Source: Bacteroidales bacterium (GTDB taxonomy: Bacteria; Bacteroidota; Bacteroidia; Bacteroidales; UBA932). Taken from it: 64,000 nt of DNA. Shown here piece by piece: positions 60,773 to 64,000 of the stretch. The DNA lies in the NCBI GenBank assembly GCA_017617715.1, contig JAFZVQ010000036.1, positions 1 through 64,000 of the forward strand. Reading direction: 5' to 3'. Numbering within the stretch: the stretch's first letter is position 1; the number at the start of each line of letters is the position of its first letter. The notes under the pieces are model-generated. The model ran no database searches and was not told the origin of the DNA. It saw nothing but the letters and a program-made list of their open reading frames with translations. The position numbers and the translations under genes are program-made.

Positions 60773-63700
60773 GCCAAGTGCCGAGTTTCTGGTAAATATA
60801 ACTTGCCATCGCTTCCATGCCTGAGGCATTGGGATGGGGGTTGCTGTATTTGGGGATGGACACGTTGTCTCCGAGAAGATCCGCGACGCGCACCTTGCTG
60901 TCCCCGAAGTGCTGGGCGATGAGCTTGATGGCATCGCCCTGCCCGCCCCTCAGGTAATCACCGATGACGCACACTATCTTTGCGGAAGGATGCCTGGTCT
61001 GGACCATCTTTATCAGACGTGTGTAGGCGGAGCAGAAATTGCTGCCGTCCAGGGCATCCGCAGCGCTGACGGTCGTTGCCGCGTCGGCTGCGGCAAAGAT
61101 GGCGTCGAGGGCCGCCTGCGAAGATGAGGGGAAGGCGGACTCAGACATAGACACACCGGTGATCAGCTCCTCCGAGGTGCCGTACCAGCTGGTGTGGCCG
61201 TAATCATTCGTGCCGCCGTGGATAAGGACTATGTCGGGGTCGCCGATGCCGAGCGTCTGCAGCCTTGTGCCGAAATCCCAGCCGTACCAGTAGGCGGACG
61301 AGTCGCCGGTGGAGTTCTGCACCACTGTGGTGTTGCCGGCGGAAATGTTCTTCTCGAACTTGCCGGTGCTCATCTTGTTGTAAATCAGATTGTACCACCA
61401 GGTCTTGTCCACGCTGGACACGTCGCCGTCGCTCTTGGGATAATATGCTCCGCCTTTGGTGGTGTCGCACCAGCCCTTGAACGTGGATATGGAATCCCCT
61501 ATCACGCTCACCTTGGTGGTGCGGTTACCGTCTTCGATGGCAGTTACCGTTACGGTGATGTCGCTGATGTATGCGCGGCCCTTTTTACTGTCTCCGGTAT
61601 GCTTTCCTCCGAAAGCGATCCTGTCTCCGTTATGGAGGACTAAGCCGGAAACGCTCTTTGTGGCCCAATCCGTATTGGAGAAGGATATTTCCTGATAGAG
61701 AGTTTGATCTGTATCATCAGGCCAGTCAAATGCCGCTGTGTGTGCGCTGGGATTGGCCTTGGCCAGCTCCGGATTCAAGACAACCACGCCCCAGTCGGCA
61801 TCCTGGCTGGAGTTGAGACGGGCAGCCGTGATGGTCACAGTTACCGTGGCTGTCTTTCCGTCGGGAATCTTGAATTCAGGGGTAAGAATCCAGCCTCTGG
61901 AGGAAGAAGTACCCAACTTGAGATATCCGGGATGTATATAGACGTTGGTATCGGAGAGCCAGTCCTTGAGACGACTGTTGTTGAGCGCCGTTGCCGGGCC
62001 CTTGAAGGTCATTTCACCGCCGCCGGAATAGTGATAACCGTTGTAGATATAGCTGCCGGTATTGGTTTCACTTGTCTTCACCTCCGTGTTTGCGAAACTC
62101 GAGTTGTCGTTGGGACGGAAACCCACCGCAGTAGTGATGTGATCGAATTCCCAGCGGATTTCCCCGAAGTCTTCGGCCAGAGCCACGCCGGTGCCGGTGA
62201 TTGATTCAGGCATTTCCACAACGGTAAACGCATCCGTGGTGGCTTTGACGGCATCGGATTCCAGATTGTTGGTGGTGTCCTTGACCTTGAGCCAGTAATC
62301 CGTGGAAGGCTCAAGTCCTCCAAATACATACTTGGGCTGTTTGCTTCTCCATGCGCCAAGGTCGGCCGGGAAATCAAAGGACTGGTCCACAATGGTGCAC
62401 GCTTTGTCTTTGTACAAGGTGGCGGTGTAGGCGTTGGCGACATCGGCCGCCGCACCGTTGCCTTCCGTCCAGGTGAATATCAGTGTTGACGAAGAAGATG
62501 TCACCAGGCTGGCTTCGACGGGAGCCTTCTCGGGTATGTCGTCGATGCTTACGACCTGCACCTTGACGTCGTTCAGGAAGAAGCGGTTCTTTTTATCCAC
62601 GTTCTGGTATGAACCGAAGAGCAGGCAGCTGTTGGCGGTCACGCCTTCTATTCTGATTGTCTTGGTGGTCCAATTCTTCACCTGAGCCTCAAGAGGATAG
62701 CCGTCCTCAAGCGACGCGCCGGTGAATTTACCGCCCTGACTCGAGAATTTGGGGCTTGTGCTCTCCGTCTGGTCGGGGGCCAGGGCAAGCGTCAGGGAAG
62801 TAAAGTCGTTGACGAACACCGCGACATCGTTTTCACTGCTGTCATATTTGCTGGACGTCACGGTGACATCTATAGTCGCAAGCTTACCATCCGGGATACC
62901 GGACAGAGGCGGCGACACGATGTGCGTGCGGGCCCCTGATTCCGAAGAGCCGACACGCAGATATCCTGCGTAGCTGTACACGGAACTGTTGCCGAAGAAG
63001 CCCCATTTGAACAGCCTCTTGTCGGAAGTCACTTTGCTCTCTCCGTAGATACGGCTCCCGGTAGTGTTATACAAATGGAATTTTCCATCGTCTATAGTCT
63101 GGTTACCGCTCAGCAGGTCCAAAGTCTTGCGGGCAGGGATGAAGCCGCCTGCGGTTGCAAGCATGTCCGCTCCCCAGCCGATCTCGCTGAAGTCTTCGGC
63201 AAGGATAACGTCTCCCGCTGCGGCATTGCTGACCGTGGAAGGATCTACCACGGTAAAGCTTTCCGTCGTGCCTTCCACGGGTTCGGAGGCATCGCCATTC
63301 TTGGCGTTTGTGACCTTGAACCAGTAGCTGGTGGCAGGCTGCAGGCCTCCGAATGTGAAGCGGATAGGATTACCACCCCAGCAGTCTGCATTGGCGGGAA
63401 CGTCAAAGGAGATCTGCAGGTCGGTGCAGGATGCATCTTTGAAGAGCTCCAGTTTATAAGGCACCTCGGCATCTTCGGCCGCTGTGCCGCCCACGGTCCA
63501 GCTGAATACGAGCGAAGAGGAGCTGGAACTATGGAGTTGCGCAACAGGCTTGACGCGTTCTGTTTCGTTCTTGTATTCACTGACGGAGAATGCCTTCGGA
63601 CGGGTCATTTCTTCGGTGTAGACCTTGCCGTAGCGGTCGGTGACCTTCACCGTGACGGGAGTGTCGGCGGCCGAGGCTGTGGCCTGGAAGAAATGACGCC

Positions 63701-64000
63701 ATTTGGCCGTGCTGAAAGTGGTCGTGTTATATTTGTTCAGGCGGGGAATGGTCATCGCATAGATGTGGAGCGGGTCATATACCCCGACCTCGGACACCTG
63801 GAGAGGGTTGCCGTCTTCCGAAATCTCCACCTTCCAGTCATCGTCGTAGTCCCATACGTTCACCAGGATGACGTTGTCGCCATAGCTCTGGATGTGGTTG
63901 TAGTATTTGGGATAACCGGAGTGGGATGAAAGGTCCTCGGTAATGGTGGCTTTCACCTGGTTCATATCGTAGGCGCGGAACTGATATTCCGGGCTCTGGC
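60762..64000 (-). CDS. Multi-module surface protein with C-terminal SGNH hydrolase, 5' end outside window
   Basis: The frame is open to the window edge (about 1079 residues seen; the ATG at 63965 is internal). The visible start (EYQFRAYDMNQVKATI, VILVNVWDYDDDWKVEI) matches the MetallophosC-like domain of the protein at 51502, so a phosphoesterase domain probably lies upstream. Then two rounds of FN3-like plus beta-rich AEDFSEIGW/AEDFGEIRW modules, as in the protein at 56112. The last 250 residues are an SGNH/GDSL hydrolase: VIGDSISTF (nucleophile Ser), HGGTNDYG and NPHPNASGM (catalytic His). The Asp usual three residues before that His is Ser here, so it may use a Ser-His pair. Probably an esterase or deacetylase on a glycan. 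Confidence 0.88.
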   Translation of the reverse strand, partial: QSPEYQFRAYDMNQVKATITEDLSSHSGYPKYYNHIQSYGDNVILVNVWDYDDDWKVEISEDGNPLQVSEVGVYDPLHIYAMTIPRLNKYNTTTFSTAKWRHFFQATASAADTPVTVKVTDRYGKVYTEEMTRPKAFSVSEYKNETERVKPVAQLHSSSSSSLVFSWTVGGTAAEDAEVPYKLELFKDASCTDLQISFDVPANADCWGGNPIRFTFGGLQPATSYWFKVTNAKNGDASEPVEGTTESFTVVDPSTVSNAAAGDVILAEDFSEIGWGADMLATAGGFIPARKTLDLLSGNQTIDDGKFHLYNTTGSRIYGESKVTSDKRLFKWGFFGNSSVYSYAGYLRVGSSESGARTHIVSPPLSGIPDGKLATIDVTVTSSKYDSSENDVAVFVNDFTSLTLALAPDQTESTSPKFSSQGGKFTGASLEDGYPLEAQVKNWTTKTIRIEGVTANSCLLFGSYQNVDKKNRFFLNDVKVQVVSIDDIPEKAPVEASLVTSSSSTLIFTWTEGNGAAADVANAYTATLYKDKACTIVDQSFDFPADLGAWRSKQPKYVFGGLEPSTDYWLKVKDTTNNLESDAVKATTDAFTVVEMPESITGTGVALAEDFGEIRWEFDHITTAVGFRPNDNSSFANTEVKTSETNTGSYIYNGYHYSGGGEMTFKGPATALNNSRLKDWLSDTNVYIHPGYLKLGTSSSRGWILTPEFKIPDGKTATVTVTITAARLNSSQDADWGVVVLNPELAKANPSAHTAAFDWPDDTDQTLYQEISFSNTDWATKSVSGLVLHNGDRIAFGGKHTGDSKKGRAYISDITVTVTAIEDGNRTTKVSVIGDSISTFKGWCDTTKGGAYYPKSDGDVSSVDKTWWYNLIYNKMSTGKFEKNISAGNTTVVQNSTGDSSAYWYGWDFGTRLQTLGIGDPDIVLIHGGTNDYGHTSWYGTSEELITGVSMSESAFPSSSQAALDAIFAAADAATTVSAADALDGSNFCSAYTRLIKMVQTRHPSAKIVCVIGDYLRGGQGDAIKLIAQHFGDSKVRVADLLGDNVSIPKYSNPHPNASGMEAMASYIYQKLGTWLDE

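Overview
The window looks like part of a chromosome from a fairly GC-rich member of the Bacteroidales (inference: an Alistipes/Rikenellaceae- or Cryptobacteroides-like gut bacterium). The reasons are two SusC/SusD pairs, an ECF sigma/FecR pair next to a SusC with an STN domain, many lipoproteins with fimbrillin-like, BACON and GLUG modules, no Shine-Dalgarno sites, and promoters of the Bacteroidetes type (TTG, 19-20 bases, TAnnTTTG). Apart from two genes at the left end, everything is read on the minus strand, so each unit runs from high to low coordinates. No rRNA, tRNA, CRISPR array or intact insertion sequence was seen.

Layout. 1-1293 (+): the end of comF and a flavodoxin lipoprotein. 1494-7252: a 42-residue peptide gene overlapping a giant BspA-like leucine-rich-repeat lipoprotein; the unit sits between two inverted 106-bp repeats. 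7492-9523: a lipoprotein of unknown function and a secreted zinc-ribbon/DUF3108-like protein. 9584-15393: a histidine acid phosphatase fused to a phosphodiester glycosidase (NAGPA family), and a GH20 hexosaminidase fused to a GLUG adhesin. 15394-16047: a structured non-coding stretch. 16048-18489: a small peptide gene and a GLUG lipoprotein. 18533-35321: a regulated polysaccharide-utilization-type locus: sigma, FecR, STN-SusC, SusD, degenerate NAGPA-like protein, two beta-helix lipoproteins, two NAGPA proteins (one with two domains) and a histidine acid phosphatase. 35316-38657: repeats, a GLUG lipoprotein and its peptide gene. 38711-51402: a second locus: SusC broken by one TGA codon, SusD, BACON/GLUG/NAGPA protein, two GLUG lipoproteins, histidine acid phosphatase. 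51502-55320: a calcineurin-like phosphoesterase. 55351-55980: a decayed element with 18-bp terminal inverted repeats and a nuclease/transposase remnant. 56112-64000: two very large multi-module surface proteins and a fourth peptide gene; the last gene runs off the window.

How the parts fit. NAGPA-type phosphodiester glycosidases and histidine acid phosphatases occur together three times: in each SusCD locus and fused in one polypeptide at 9584. A NAGPA enzyme cleaves the sugar from a sugar-1-phosphodiester and leaves a phosphomonoester, which an acid phosphatase could then remove. I infer a surface or periplasmic pathway for stripping phosphodiester-linked sugars from a phosphoglycan, with SusCD for uptake, sigma/FecR/STN-SusC for sensing, and GH20 and the metallophosphoesterase as accessory enzymes. 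The substrate cannot be told from sequence.

A second pattern is a family of 40-47 residue peptides (Tyr-x-x-Pro, then a hydrophobic residue and Ser/Thr at fixed distances, acidic tail). All four copies sit directly upstream of a giant adhesin-like lipoprotein gene.
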